NCBI GenBank assembly: GCA_900318545.1
Contig: ONLC01000001.1
Coordinates: 1-46,625 of the forward strand
Source: an uncultured Eubacteriales bacterium
Lineage (GTDB): Bacteria > Bacillota > Clostridia > Oscillospirales > Ruminococcaceae
Direction of reading: 5' to 3'
DNA: 46,625 nt
The translations under genes were made by a program, and so were the position numbers. Position 1 is the first letter of the stretch. Every line of letters starts with the position of its first letter. Under the pieces are notes generated by a model. The model saw only the letters and a program-made list of their open reading frames with translations, had not been told where the DNA came from and searched no databases. Of this stretch, positions 17,081 to 24,751 are shown piece after piece.

Positions 17081-18025
17081 TCAGCCCGAACGGAATAGCA
17101 TTACTCTTCCGCTTTCCTCATCGAGCTCGGCTTTGATCTTATCTCCGCCCTTTATCCCGAGCTTCTCAAGAAACTCCTTCGGCAGCTGTACTCTTCCCGA
17201 ACGGTCAAGCACCAGCAGCTCCTCATGTACAGGCTCCTCCTGCTCCTCCTCAACGAGAACTATATCTCCCATTTCGTTGAGCTCTTCAACGTAGGAGCGT
17301 TTTCTCACTATCTCGGAGCTTGTTCGCCCGTCTCTTATAGCCACGACCCTGTCGATATGGTTCGCAAGCTTAACATCGTGCGTAACAATGACCACCGTCA
17401 CGCCGTCACTTTTGTTAAGGTCCTTGAAAATATCGAGGATCATATTTGAGGTCTTCGTATCGACCGAGCCCGTAGGCTCATCAGCCAGCAGCAATCTCGG
17501 GTCATTCGCCATAGCGATCGCTATCGCCACCCTCTGCTGCTCACCTCCTGACATCTGGTCAAGCCTTGAATTTTTTCTCTTCAAAAGCCCTACCCTGTCA
17601 AGAAGTTCCAGCGCCTTCTGCCGCTTTTTGTGAGCTCCGTTCAGAAGCATCGGCAGCTCAACATTCTGCACTGCCGTAAGATACGGCACAAGGTTTCTCG
17701 CATTGTTCTGCCAGACAAAGCCGACAGTTCTGCGTTTATACTCCATATAATCCCTGTCAGTGAATTTGAGAAGATTTTTCCCGTCCACGTAAAGGCTTCC
17801 CGCCGAGGGCTTATCCAGTCCTCCGAGCATATTCAGCAGCGTTGATTTTCCGCTTCCCGAATTTCCCACGATAGCCATAAGCTCGCCTTTTTTTACATCA
17901 AGGTCAAGTCCCTGCAGAGCCACGACCTCAACATCTGCGGTCTTATAAATTTTTACGAGATTTTCACATCGGATCATATATTCATCATTTTCAGCGGTTA
18001 CAATAGTATCAACGGAATCACTCAA
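17081..18025 (-). CDS. LolD/MacB-type ABC ATPase with C-terminal AbrB-like domain
   Basis: The 314-residue protein contains a full ATPase: Walker A GNSGSGKSTL, Q-loop FVWQNNARNL, signature MSGGEQQRVAIA, Walker B LLLADEPTGSVD and a THDVKLA switch His. This is the LolD/MacB/FtsE subgroup rather than the MalK type, and it lacks the MalK regulatory domain. Residues about 265-314 instead form an AbrB/SpoVT-like swapped-hairpin unit (LDRSGRVQLPKEFLEKLGI, then GDKIKAELDEESGRVML), normally a DNA-binding or dimerising module. The TTG start overlaps the previous gene by 8 nt; an ATG at 17977 is an alternative. It lies in an operon with sugar permeases and has no MacB-like permease next to it. Confidence 0.85.
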   Translation of the reverse strand: MSDSVDTIVTAENDEYMIRCENLVKIYKTADVEVVALQGLDLDVKKGELMAIVGNSGSGKSTLLNMLGGLDKPSAGSLYVDGKNLLKFTDRDYMEYKRRTVGFVWQNNARNLVPYLTAVQNVELPMLLNGAHKKRQKALELLDRVGLLKRKNSRLDQMSGGEQQRVAIAIAMANDPRLLLADEPTGSVDTKTSNMILDIFKDLNKSDGVTVVIVTHDVKLANHIDRVVAIRDGRTSSEIVRKRSYVEELNEMGDIVLVEEEQEEPVHEELLVLDRSGRVQLPKEFLEKLGIKGGDKIKAELDEESGRVMLFRSG

Positions 18026-18695
18026 CTATCTCACCGTCCTCAAGCGTATAGACCCTGTCTGCAATATCCATCATGCTCGGGTCATGCGTTGTCATAACGA
18101 TAGTCATGCCCTCGTTTGCGACAAGCTCCTTGAAAAGCTTCACAATATGCAGAGCCGTGTTCGTATCAAGCTCAGCGGTAGGCTCATCGGCGAAAACTAT
18201 CTTCGGCCTGTGAGCTATCGCCCTTGCGATTGCCACTCTCTGCTGTTCACCTCCCGACATCTCGGAAGGTCTGTGCACAGCCCTTTTCTCGAGTCCCACA
18301 TTCCTGAGGCAGTCCTTTGTTCTCTTATCTCTCTGAGCATAAGGGAACTTCGCAAGCCTGAGCCCGAACTCAACGTTCTCATAGGCGGTCATTCCCGACA
18401 TCAGAGCCACAGACTGAAACACAAAAGCCATCTCATACCGTCTGATGTTATCCCTCGCCCTTTCGGAGAGCTTGGTTATATCCCTCTCCCCGAAGAACAC
18501 ATTTCCCCTTGTAGGCTTATCAAGAGCACCCAGAATATTAATAAGGGTGGTCTTTCCGCTTCCCGAGCGTCCTCTGAGGATAGTTAGCTTTCCCTGCTCT
18601 ATTTCTATATTGATATTTTTCAAAGCAGAGACTATGCTTCCGTCACCGATCTTGAAATCACGGTTTACGCCTCTGGCAGATAGTATAACACTCAT
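18018..18695 (-). CDS. LolD/MacB-type ABC ATPase
   Basis: I place the start at the ATG at 18695, giving 225 residues, the usual LolD size, with GAGAGG seven bases upstream; the longer frame from a GTG at 18746 has no ribosome site. Motifs are Walker A GRSGSGKTTL, Q-loop FVFQSVALM, signature MSGGEQQRVAIA, Walker B IVFADEPTAELD and switch TTHDPSM. Members usually drive MacB/FtsX-type permeases. Here it is the first gene of a locus with four MalF/MalG-type permeases. It probably forms a heterodimer with the next ATPase, whose gene overlaps by 8 nt. Confidence 0.87.
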   Translation of the reverse strand: MSVILSARGVNRDFKIGDGSIVSALKNINIEIEQGKLTILRGRSGSGKTTLINILGALDKPTRGNVFFGERDITKLSERARDNIRRYEMAFVFQSVALMSGMTAYENVEFGLRLAKFPYAQRDKRTKDCLRNVGLEKRAVHRPSEMSGGEQQRVAIARAIAHRPKIVFADEPTAELDTNTALHIVKLFKELVANEGMTIVMTTHDPSMMDIADRVYTLEDGEIVE

Positions 18696-18874
18696 AGGCT
18701 TGCCTCTCAGGGTCATGCTTTTTCTTATGCTTTGTGCAAAATTCACATTGAGCTTTACGGAGATTTCTCTTTAAGCTTTTATGTACAAAATGCTCAAAAA
18801 TGAACTTATCCGTCTGAACAATAGTCACAATAATTCATAAAAAATGTACATAAGGGGTCATTATGCTAATCTTA

Positions 18875-18903
18875 ATTATATCAATTTACTGATAATTTGT
18901 CAA
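18875..18903 (-). promoter_or_regulatory. Sigma-A-type promoter of the ten-gene transport locus
   Basis: Minus-strand TTGACA (18903-18898), 17-bp spacer, TATAAT (18880-18875): a consensus match at all twelve positions. The leader to the ATG at 18695 is about 175 nt and contains an inverted repeat TTATGTACA (18779-18787) / TGTACATAA (18845-18853) which could be an operator or an RNA stem. Confidence 0.8.
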
Positions 18904-19322
18904 GGTTAGTTAATCGTTTACGAAACACCTTTTTTCGGCATTGTTTCCAATTTCGGCATTTTTAACAAAAGCCAACTTTAGCTTTTGTACACATAAACGA
19001 ATCAACGAAACAATACTTTTTTATAGTTTCAAATATTCGTCAAATTTTCTATCAATTAATAATTTTTTTACTTACTCAAAGGAGCGATTTCACGGTTTCG
19101 TTGTTTTCGTTTTCGTGCGGTACTCCCCTTGGCAGCAGCCCCGACTCACAGAAGCAACATTTATTTATCGTATTTTCTCCGTCTAAAAAACATTAAAAAT
19201 TGTCAGAACTATCATTTAATTATCACATTGGAGGATATAATAAAATATAGTCAAGCAAGACAGGGCAAAACGGACAGACAGCCCGCACAACTCCGTCTTT
19301 TACATATTCAGGAGGCATTTTT
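18904..19322. other. Intergenic region between divergent transport locus and htrA
   Basis: The DNA is AT-rich. It holds two similar segments with TTTCGGCATT (near 18933 and 18953), a hairpin ACAAAAGC/GCTTTTGT (18965-18972 with 18981-18988), and a candidate htrA -10 TATAAT at 19236-19241 whose -35 is poor. The short open frames here have no ribosome sites and I see no gene. Confidence 0.5.
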
Positions 19323-20789
19323 ATGAACGACTACAGAAATGATTACAACTACACAGGACAGACAGACTCAGACCGTGACCGCTACTCTTACGGTCAGGAT
19401 AATTCAGCCTACAGCCAGCAGTACAGCTCCTACACACAGAATGCAAGAAGCGAGTACAGCTACCAGCCAAAGAAAAAGAGCACCGCAGGCAAAAAGATAC
19501 TCACAGGCATCATCGCAGTGCTGAGCGTGGGAGCTATCGCTACTACATCTATTGTGGGATACACCCTCATAACAGGTGACAGAGTGATCTCCTCCGGTGA
19601 CTCAGAGAGCGAAAGCTCCAAGAAGACAGAGACTGTTTCCGCAAAGGCCAAGTCCTCGGTGGACAGAACAAATCTCCCGACTATCCAGCAGCTCTCAACT
19701 CCGAGCGATGCACTTACTATCCCCGAGATAGTTGATAAGGTATCGCCCTCGGTTGTCGGCATCTCATGTGTACTGCCGAACGGCATGGCTACAGGCTCGG
19801 GCATAATAATGAGCGAGGACGGCTACATTCTTACAAACGCTCACGTTGTTGAGGAAGCACAGGAGATAAGCGTAGTGCTTCCGAGCAACTATTCAAATTC
19901 CGATGAGACCTCGGATTCGGGCAATTCAACAAACTCAGACTCAAGCGAGGATAACCTCACCTACACAGCAGAGCTTGTCGGTGCTGACAATCAGACAGAT
20001 ATCGCAGTTCTGAAGATCAAGGCAGATGGACTTACAGCCGCAGAGTTCGGCACCTCGTCAGACCTTCAGATAGGTGAAGCTGCTATCGTTATCGGAAATC
20101 CTGTAAGCCTGTCGCTTGCAAACTCCGTAACAGCAGGTATCATCTCAGCCACAGACAGAACCCTCACCATTGAGGACAGAACAATAAACTATATCCAGAC
20201 AGATGCCGCTATCAACGGCGGTAACTCGGGCGGACCGCTCATCAACGCTTACGGTCAGGTAATAGGCATTGCATCGGCAAGAGTTGACGCATCGGTTGCA
20301 GACAGCCTGTGCTTCGCTATCCCGATAGATGATGCTCTCCCGATTGTTGATGACCTGATGAAGAACGGCTATGTTACAGGCAGACCGAGCCTAGGTGTAA
20401 CAGGTGCCAATGTATCCAGTGCTTATGCATCATACTACGGCATACCTCAGGGCTTCCTTGTAAGAGGTGTTACAAAGGGCGGCGGAGCTGAGGCCGCAGG
20501 CATTCAGGAAAATGATATAATCATCGGCATTGAGGATCAGTTCATAACAAACCTTGCCGAGCTCAATGAGGTCAAAAACAAGTTCAAGGTAGGCGACACA
20601 GTAAACCTTACTATCTACAGAAACGGCAAGAAGATCAGCGTTGACGTTGTCCTCGGTGAATCTACAGCTGAATCCGTAACTCAGGAGCAGCAGAACGAGG
20701 AACAGCAGCAGAACTACAACAACTACTATGATTATTACGGCGGCAACAACGGCGGACTCGGCCAGTACTACGGCGGCTGGGGCTTCTGA
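19323..20789 (+). CDS. htrA: HtrA/DegP-type membrane serine protease
   Basis: The 488-residue protein has a Tyr/Gln/Ser-rich cytoplasmic N-terminus (about 1-52), a basic patch (KKKSTAGKK), one membrane helix (about 57-82), a Ser-rich linker and an extracellular trypsin-like domain with the triad His174 (TNAHVV), Asp226 (QTDIAVL) and Ser302 (GNSGGP). A PDZ domain follows (about 365-455; PSLGVTGANVSSAYA, GGAEAAGIQENDIIIGI). The C-terminus is Gln/Asn/Tyr/Gly-rich. HtrA proteases degrade or refold misfolded secreted proteins and respond to envelope stress. AGGAGG lies nine bases before the ATG. It stands alone with its own terminator. Confidence 0.93.
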   Translation: MNDYRNDYNYTGQTDSDRDRYSYGQDNSAYSQQYSSYTQNARSEYSYQPKKKSTAGKKILTGIIAVLSVGAIATTSIVGYTLITGDRVISSGDSESESSKKTETVSAKAKSSVDRTNLPTIQQLSTPSDALTIPEIVDKVSPSVVGISCVLPNGMATGSGIIMSEDGYILTNAHVVEEAQEISVVLPSNYSNSDETSDSGNSTNSDSSEDNLTYTAELVGADNQTDIAVLKIKADGLTAAEFGTSSDLQIGEAAIVIGNPVSLSLANSVTAGIISATDRTLTIEDRTINYIQTDAAINGGNSGGPLINAYGQVIGIASARVDASVADSLCFAIPIDDALPIVDDLMKNGYVTGRPSLGVTGANVSSAYASYYGIPQGFLVRGVTKGGGAEAAGIQENDIIIGIEDQFITNLAELNEVKNKFKVGDTVNLTIYRNGKKISVDVVLGESTAESVTQEQQNEEQQQNYNNYYDYYGGNNGGLGQYYGGWGF

Positions 20790-20844
20790 TACCGCAGATA
20801 AATAAGCTGTTTTCATATTTTTCATATTCTATACTTCCGACAGG

Positions 20845-20878
20845 AGCCGTTCACAAGCTGAGCGGCTTTTGTTGTTTC
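20845..20878 (+). terminator. Terminator after htrA
   Basis: A 9-bp stem with one G-T pair (20845-20853 with 20859-20867), loop CAAGC, and a T-rich tail. Confidence 0.75.
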
Positions 20879-20885
20879 GGGGGCA

Positions 20886-20914
20886 TTGACAAAGGAAGAG
20901 AAAAGGTGTATTAT
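20886..20914 (+). promoter_or_regulatory. Sigma-A-type promoter of the zinc-ribbon membrane protein gene
   Basis: TTGACA (20886-20891), 17-bp spacer, TATTAT (20909-20914). The start codon is 33 bases past the -10. Confidence 0.75.
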
Positions 20915-20946
20915 TTAAGATATTATATATCGGAAAAGGTGAAACA

Positions 20947-21711
20947 ATGGCAAAAGTATGTAAGTCCTGCGGTGAGATGTACAGCGGCAAGTACTGTGAC
21001 AAATGCGGTTACGGCAACCCTGCCCTGAAAAACTCCAAAGCTGCACAGAAATATAAAAAAGCCACCAAGCCCGAGCGTTTCCGCTCTGAGGAGGATAAGG
21101 CTGTTTACGCAAAATGGGAAAAAGAACGCCGTGAGGCCAGACAGAAAAACCGAAACTACGACAAGAACGCCGGTGTCAAAACACTTATCATAGTGGCTGT
21201 GGTGTTTGTGTGCGTGGTACTGGCTGTGCTATGGCAGAGCGGCATCATCTTCAAGAGCGATAAGCGTGATGTAGTGAAGCAGTATTTCAGCTCTATACAG
21301 AACAGCGATTTTGATAGATTTATCGACTGCTTCCCCTCCGACATGAAGGACGAGTACGAGCAGCAGAGAAAAGAAGGCGGCTACTCAAAGGAGCAGGTAA
21401 TGAAGGAGGTACTCTACTCCCACTTTATCGAGCAGTACGGAGAGGGCTACACCATAAGCGTTGAGTTCGGCAAGGAAACAAAGCTCGACAAGGACGACTA
21501 CGACCTCAGTGAGTATAAGAAGTCCTACGGCAAGACTCCAAGCATAAGCGAGGCTTATGAGCTTGTGGTAAATATAACGTTCAGGGGCACCAAGGACACT
21601 CAGGACGCTAAGCTGTACGTATATGTCGGAAAGGTGGGCAGGAGCTGGAAGATCTTCGGTATGACTGAGGACAGCGGAATGCTCCTTGACAGCAGAACAG
21701 ACGATGAATAG
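20947..21711 (+). CDS. Zinc-ribbon membrane protein of unknown function
   Basis: The 254-residue protein opens with a four-Cys zinc ribbon (residues about 5-21; CKSCGEMYSGKYCDKCGYG), then a highly basic segment (about 30-75), one membrane helix (about 80-100; TLIIVAVVFVCVVLAVLW) and an outside domain (about 110-254) that begins DVVKQYFSSIQNSDFDRFID and resembles the NTF2-like or DUF4878-type fold. Cytoplasmic ribbon plus external domain suggests a signalling or scaffolding role, but no function is known. The start has AAAGGTG nine bases upstream. Single gene with promoter and terminator. Confidence 0.8.
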   Translation: MAKVCKSCGEMYSGKYCDKCGYGNPALKNSKAAQKYKKATKPERFRSEEDKAVYAKWEKERREARQKNRNYDKNAGVKTLIIVAVVFVCVVLAVLWQSGIIFKSDKRDVVKQYFSSIQNSDFDRFIDCFPSDMKDEYEQQRKEGGYSKEQVMKEVLYSHFIEQYGEGYTISVEFGKETKLDKDDYDLSEYKKSYGKTPSISEAYELVVNITFRGTKDTQDAKLYVYVGKVGRSWKIFGMTEDSGMLLDSRTDDE

Positions 21712-21712
21712 G

Positions 21713-21743
21713 AAAACTCCCCGACTATCGGGGAGTTTTTTAT
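21713..21743 (+). terminator. Terminator after the zinc-ribbon gene
   Basis: A perfect 12-bp stem (21713-21724 with 21728-21739), loop CTA, followed by T's. The core ACTCCCCGA/TCGGGGAGT is the same as in the two hairpins after the toxin gene. Confidence 0.9.
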
Positions 21744-21758
21744 AAAATTGCAGGCAGG

Positions 21759-21790
21759 TGCTTGCAATTGCTTGCAATATGTGTTATAAT
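21759..21790 (+). promoter_or_regulatory. Promoter and probable autoregulatory operator of the toxin-antitoxin operon
   Basis: TTGCAA (21762-21767), 17-bp spacer, TATAAT (21785-21790). Two perfect tandem copies of TGCTTGCAAT (21759-21768 and 21769-21778) cover the -35 and the first half of the spacer. A 10-bp period puts both copies on the same face of the helix, as expected for binding by an antitoxin dimer pair. Confidence 0.7.
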
Positions 21791-21810
21791 AGGGTAAAGG
21801 AGATGATTTT

Positions 21811-22116
21811 ATGGCAAACACATCAGCAGTTTACGCAAGGATAGATAACGAACTCAAGGAAAACGCAGAGAGCATACTCGCCAAGCTCGGGATAACGCCC
21901 TCGGCAGCAATACAGATGCTCTACAGCCAGATCGTTCTGCAAAACGGAATGCCCTTTGAGGCAAAGCTTCCCTACGAAAAGCCCATAGCCTGGGGAGCTC
22001 TAACCCCCGAGGAGCAGGCAGCAGAGATACAGAAGGGGCTGGATGATGTCAGGAACGGCAACGTGATCCCATTTGAGGAGTTTAAAAAGCAAATGAAGAA
22101 GGCGGACACGTTATGA
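21811..22116 (+). CDS. RelB/DinJ-family antitoxin
   Basis: The 101-residue protein has the RelB/DinJ ribbon-helix-helix start (SAVYARIDNELKENAESIL, then GITPSAAIQMLYSQIV) and the usual toxin-binding tail (PFEEFKKQMKK). RHH dimers bind operator DNA and neutralise the partner toxin. AAAGGAG lies nine bases before the ATG. Its stop overlaps the toxin start by 4 nt. The -35 region carries tandem repeats likely to be its operator. Confidence 0.9.
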   Translation: MANTSAVYARIDNELKENAESILAKLGITPSAAIQMLYSQIVLQNGMPFEAKLPYEKPIAWGALTPEEQAAEIQKGLDDVRNGNVIPFEEFKKQMKKADTL

Positions 22117-22409
22117 GCTGGTCGATCTATATTACGAACAAAGCAAGTTCTGATTTCGCTGAGATATATAACTATATCTTTTATGTTCTCAAAGCGCCCC
22201 AAGCCGCAGAAAGACTATCCGATAAGATCATAGAAATGATCGATGCTCTTTCAGACTTCCCCAAAATATACCCTACAGCAGAAAACGGTATCAGGAAAAT
22301 GCCGGTTGATAATTACCTTGTTTTCTATGAGCTTAACGAAAGCCAGCGTATTATCAGCATCACCAGAATAGTCTACGGCGGCACCGACCTTTCACAAATG
22401 AACAGATAA
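22113..22409 (+). CDS. RelE/ParE-family toxin
   Basis: The 98-residue protein has the RelE/ParE fold signature: an N-terminal strand (WSIYITNKASSDFAEIYNYI), a helical hairpin (APQAAERLSDKIIEMIDAL), LSDFPKIYP, then VDNYLVFYELNE and ISITRIVYGGTDL, the last being the usual C-terminal block. The YxVFYExxE form is closer to ParE/YoeB-like toxins. Whether the target is mRNA on the ribosome or gyrase cannot be told. Translation is coupled to the antitoxin through ATGA. Confidence 0.88.
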   Translation: MSWSIYITNKASSDFAEIYNYIFYVLKAPQAAERLSDKIIEMIDALSDFPKIYPTAENGIRKMPVDNYLVFYELNESQRIISITRIVYGGTDLSQMNR

Positions 22410-22410
22410 G

Positions 22411-22437
22411 GAAACTCCCCGAGCACTCGGGGAGTTT
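22411..22437 (+). terminator. Hairpin after the toxin gene (copy 1 of a 26-bp repeat)
   Basis: An 11-bp stem (22412-22422 with 22427-22437) with loop GCAC. The T run after it is short, so it is a weak terminator by itself. The 26 bases 22411-22436 recur exactly at 22599-22624. Confidence 0.6.
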
Positions 22438-22598
22438 GAGCTTGTTGCAAAAGTCCTTTTAAACGGGGTCTGGGGCGTAGCCCCAGTGGGGCAAAGGGGC
22501 GAAGCCCCCTCTCTCCCACCGCCCGAGGCGGTGACGAGCGAAGCCGAGGAACACGCCGAGGGCTGATTCTGCACTGTTTTTTAGTTTATCGACAGACT
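22437..22598. repeat. GC-rich palindromic intergenic element
   Basis: The 162-bp stretch lies between two identical 26-bp hairpins. It contains three compact stem-loops with 3-nt loops: CTGGGGC/GCCCCAG (22470-22486), GGGGC/GCCCC (22496-22508) and ACCGCC/GGCGGT (22518-22532). Base composition is far more GC-rich than the neighbouring intergenic DNA. It has no coding frame with a ribosome site. It resembles dispersed REP-like palindromic repeats; copy number in the genome is unknown. Confidence 0.7.
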
Positions 22599-22631
22599 GA
22601 AACTCCCCGAGCACTCGGGGAGTTCCTTTTT
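22599..22631. terminator. Hairpin terminator (copy 2 of the 26-bp repeat)
   Basis: Same stem and loop as the hairpin at 22411, followed on the plus strand by CCTTTTTAT, a better T run. It lies just past the stop of the minus-strand permease gene and may also end that operon. Confidence 0.7.
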
Positions 22632-23952
22632 ATGCCTTTGCTTTGTTCTTTTTCTTTCCTTCCTTTTTGCCGCCAAGGCTCATTGTGAAGATCTTGTCGC
22701 TCATAAAGATCGAAAGTGCTATCTTCATGCAGACTGCTAAGAATATCAGCTGATAGATCAGTCCGCCGATGTACACCGCTGTGTTTGAAAACATTACGTT
22801 CTCGGTCGCTGTAAAGGTGTGCGAGAAGGGTATCACATAAACGATAGCCCTCAGTGCCATAGGAAGAGAGCCTATATCAGTCATCAGCGACAGGAAATAC
22901 GGCACCATTGCAGAGAAGTTTATCGGCATAAGGAGCGTCTGTGCCGACTTTGCGTCCTTGGCAAGAACTCCGAGAATAAGTGCTACAGACAATGCGATAA
23001 GTATGGAGAGAAACATCTGAATACCTATCAGAACATACTGCCCTAAAGACAGGCTCAGACCAAGGTTTCTAAGTGACTTCTCAAACTTATCGGCATCAAG
23101 TCCCGAGCCGTCTACCATTCCGCCCATCATTCTGCTCATACCGAACATAAAGCATACAGCCTGAAGTATAGATACTACCGCCGCCGACAGGGTCTTTGCC
23201 GCAAGCACCGAAAATCTCGACACCGGGGCCGAAAGCAGAGTTTCAAGTGTTTTGTCTATCTTCTCTGTAGCCATAGCATTCAGTATCATCTGAGATGCAA
23301 ACATTATCAGCAGGAACAGTATGATAGGCACTACCATGTTCTGCGTTGCACAGATCGACATAATAGCATTGCTGCTTATCTCCTCCTGCTTGTCACCGAT
23401 AACGGTCATTTCCTTGAGCTCTACAGGATTTTCAAGCTGAGCTATCTCGTCCTGCGTGATATCACCCTGACTAAGCTTTTCACTGTAGATAGTTGACTTT
23501 ACCGCCTCGGAAAATGCTTCAAAGGCTGCCGTTGAGCCTGTATTCAGGTTTGACATCATCGCAAGAGAGGTCATTCTCTGAACAAAGATTATCTGTGCTT
23601 TCTTGTGCTCACTTGCAAGCACAGTAAAGCCCTCGGGAATGATGATAACCTGCTTCTGATCTATCCTTTTGAGCTCCTTGGAGTAGTTATCAGACTTTAT
23701 CTCCACCTCGGTAAACTTACCGTCATTCTCCTCGGTGTTCTTTTTGAGAGCCGCGATCACATTGCCTGTAAAATCAGTCTTATCCATATCGCAGATGACA
23801 ATATCACCGCTCTTTTTGACGCTCTCGGTTATGGAGCTTGAAAAAAGATTGCCCACCACCAGCAGACAAACTACTATACCAACCATAGTAAGTATCGTCT
23901 GTGCATTGAGCATATCACGAAGCTCCTTTTTAAAAAGACTAAAGAACTTCAC
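22630..23952 (-). CDS. ABC-2 type permease, NatB-like
   Basis: The 440-residue protein has the ABC-2 exporter layout: a helix at about 20-40 (TILTMVGIVVCLLVVGNLF), a long external domain (about 45-205), then five or six helices from about 207 (VPIILFLLIMFASQMILNAM) to about 420. The cytoplasmic ATEKIDKTLETLLSAPVSR segment after the second helix is typical of NatB/YhaP permeases. The C-terminus is Lys-rich. Family roles include sodium export and drug or peptide efflux; the substrate is unknown. Its start overlaps the ATPase gene by 14 nt. Confidence 0.88.
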   Translation of the reverse strand: MKFFSLFKKELRDMLNAQTILTMVGIVVCLLVVGNLFSSSITESVKKSGDIVICDMDKTDFTGNVIAALKKNTEENDGKFTEVEIKSDNYSKELKRIDQKQVIIIPEGFTVLASEHKKAQIIFVQRMTSLAMMSNLNTGSTAAFEAFSEAVKSTIYSEKLSQGDITQDEIAQLENPVELKEMTVIGDKQEEISSNAIMSICATQNMVVPIILFLLIMFASQMILNAMATEKIDKTLETLLSAPVSRFSVLAAKTLSAAVVSILQAVCFMFGMSRMMGGMVDGSGLDADKFEKSLRNLGLSLSLGQYVLIGIQMFLSILIALSVALILGVLAKDAKSAQTLLMPINFSAMVPYFLSLMTDIGSLPMALRAIVYVIPFSHTFTATENVMFSNTAVYIGGLIYQLIFLAVCMKIALSIFMSDKIFTMSLGGKKEGKKKNKAKA

Positions 23953-24679
23953 GGAGCTTCACCACCTTTTCAAATACCTCCTCGAGGTTTCTTGCCTCGT
24001 ACTTTTTGACAAGCTCCCCGGGAGTTCCCGTTTCAAGGAGCATTCCCTTTGCAATTATTCCCACTCTGTCGGAAACAAACTCTATCTCCAGCATATTGTG
24101 CGACGAAAGCAGAAAGCTCATACCCTCAGAGGCAAGCCTTCTGATAGTACGCCTTATTTCAAGAGCATTAAGTATATCAAGCCCCGAGGTAGGCTCATCA
24201 AGTATAGCCAGATCGGGCTTCGGCATAATAGCCCTTGCCAGCAGAAGCTTTCTCTGCATACCCCTCGAGTAGCTCGATATCTTATCATCAAGCCTGTCGC
24301 CAAGCTCCGCTATCTCAGCTCCCCTGACAACATAGTCGTAAACATTCTCGCCCTTTTTAGCGTACATAGACGCCATAAATTCAAGATACGCCTTTCCCGT
24401 CATATTCTTGTAGGCACCTGCCTCGTCAGGCAGATAGGTTATGCACTCCCTTACCTTATCAGGCTCCGTCAGTATGCTGTGACCGCTCACCACAGCATCT
24501 CCCTCTGTCGTTTTGAGAAGCGTTGCTATCGTTCTGATAGTAGTGGTCTTGCCTGCACCGTTCGGCCCGATAAGTGCAAAGATCTCGCCCTTTTCAATGT
24601 CAAAGCTCACATTTTGAGATGCATATACGCCCTTGACATACTGCTTTCCGAGACCCTTGACTTCAAGTACCTTGCTCAT
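23939..24679 (-). CDS. ABC transporter ATPase, NatA-like
   Basis: The 246-residue ATPase shows Walker A GPNGAGKTTTIR, signature YSRGMQRKLLLARA, Walker B LAILDEPTSGLD and a SSHNM switch. The signature has SRGM in place of SGGQ, common in ABC-2 exporters. The size fits NatA. It is the first gene of a two-gene operon with its own consensus promoter, and overlaps the permease gene by 14 nt. Confidence 0.92.
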   Translation of the reverse strand: MSKVLEVKGLGKQYVKGVYASQNVSFDIEKGEIFALIGPNGAGKTTTIRTIATLLKTTEGDAVVSGHSILTEPDKVRECITYLPDEAGAYKNMTGKAYLEFMASMYAKKGENVYDYVVRGAEIAELGDRLDDKISSYSRGMQRKLLLARAIMPKPDLAILDEPTSGLDILNALEIRRTIRRLASEGMSFLLSSHNMLEIEFVSDRVGIIAKGMLLETGTPGELVKKYEARNLEEVFEKVVKLREVL

Positions 24680-24722
24680 AAGGCTTTACCTCCCTTTCCT
24701 TACTTTATTACAGTACCTTGTT

Positions 24723-24751
24723 AGTATATCACAGTTATTATAATATGTCAA
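24723..24751 (-). promoter_or_regulatory. Sigma-A-type promoter of the NatAB-like operon
   Basis: Minus-strand TTGACA (24751-24746), 17-bp spacer, TATACT (24728-24723); 44 bases to the ATG. Confidence 0.75.

Noticed and set aside
18941..19186. Open frame of 81 codons in the htrA upstream region
   Set aside because: The product is Phe/Ser-rich low-complexity translation of AT-rich DNA and has no ribosome site; it overlaps regulatory sequence.
22437..22598. Transposable element with a protein gene
   Set aside because: No transposase frame and no terminal inverted repeats beyond the hairpins; only a short palindromic element is supported.
23735..24724. Plus-strand frame of 329 codons over the NatAB-like operon
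   Set aside because: Antisense shadow of two genes with full ABC motifs; the product has no recognisable domain.
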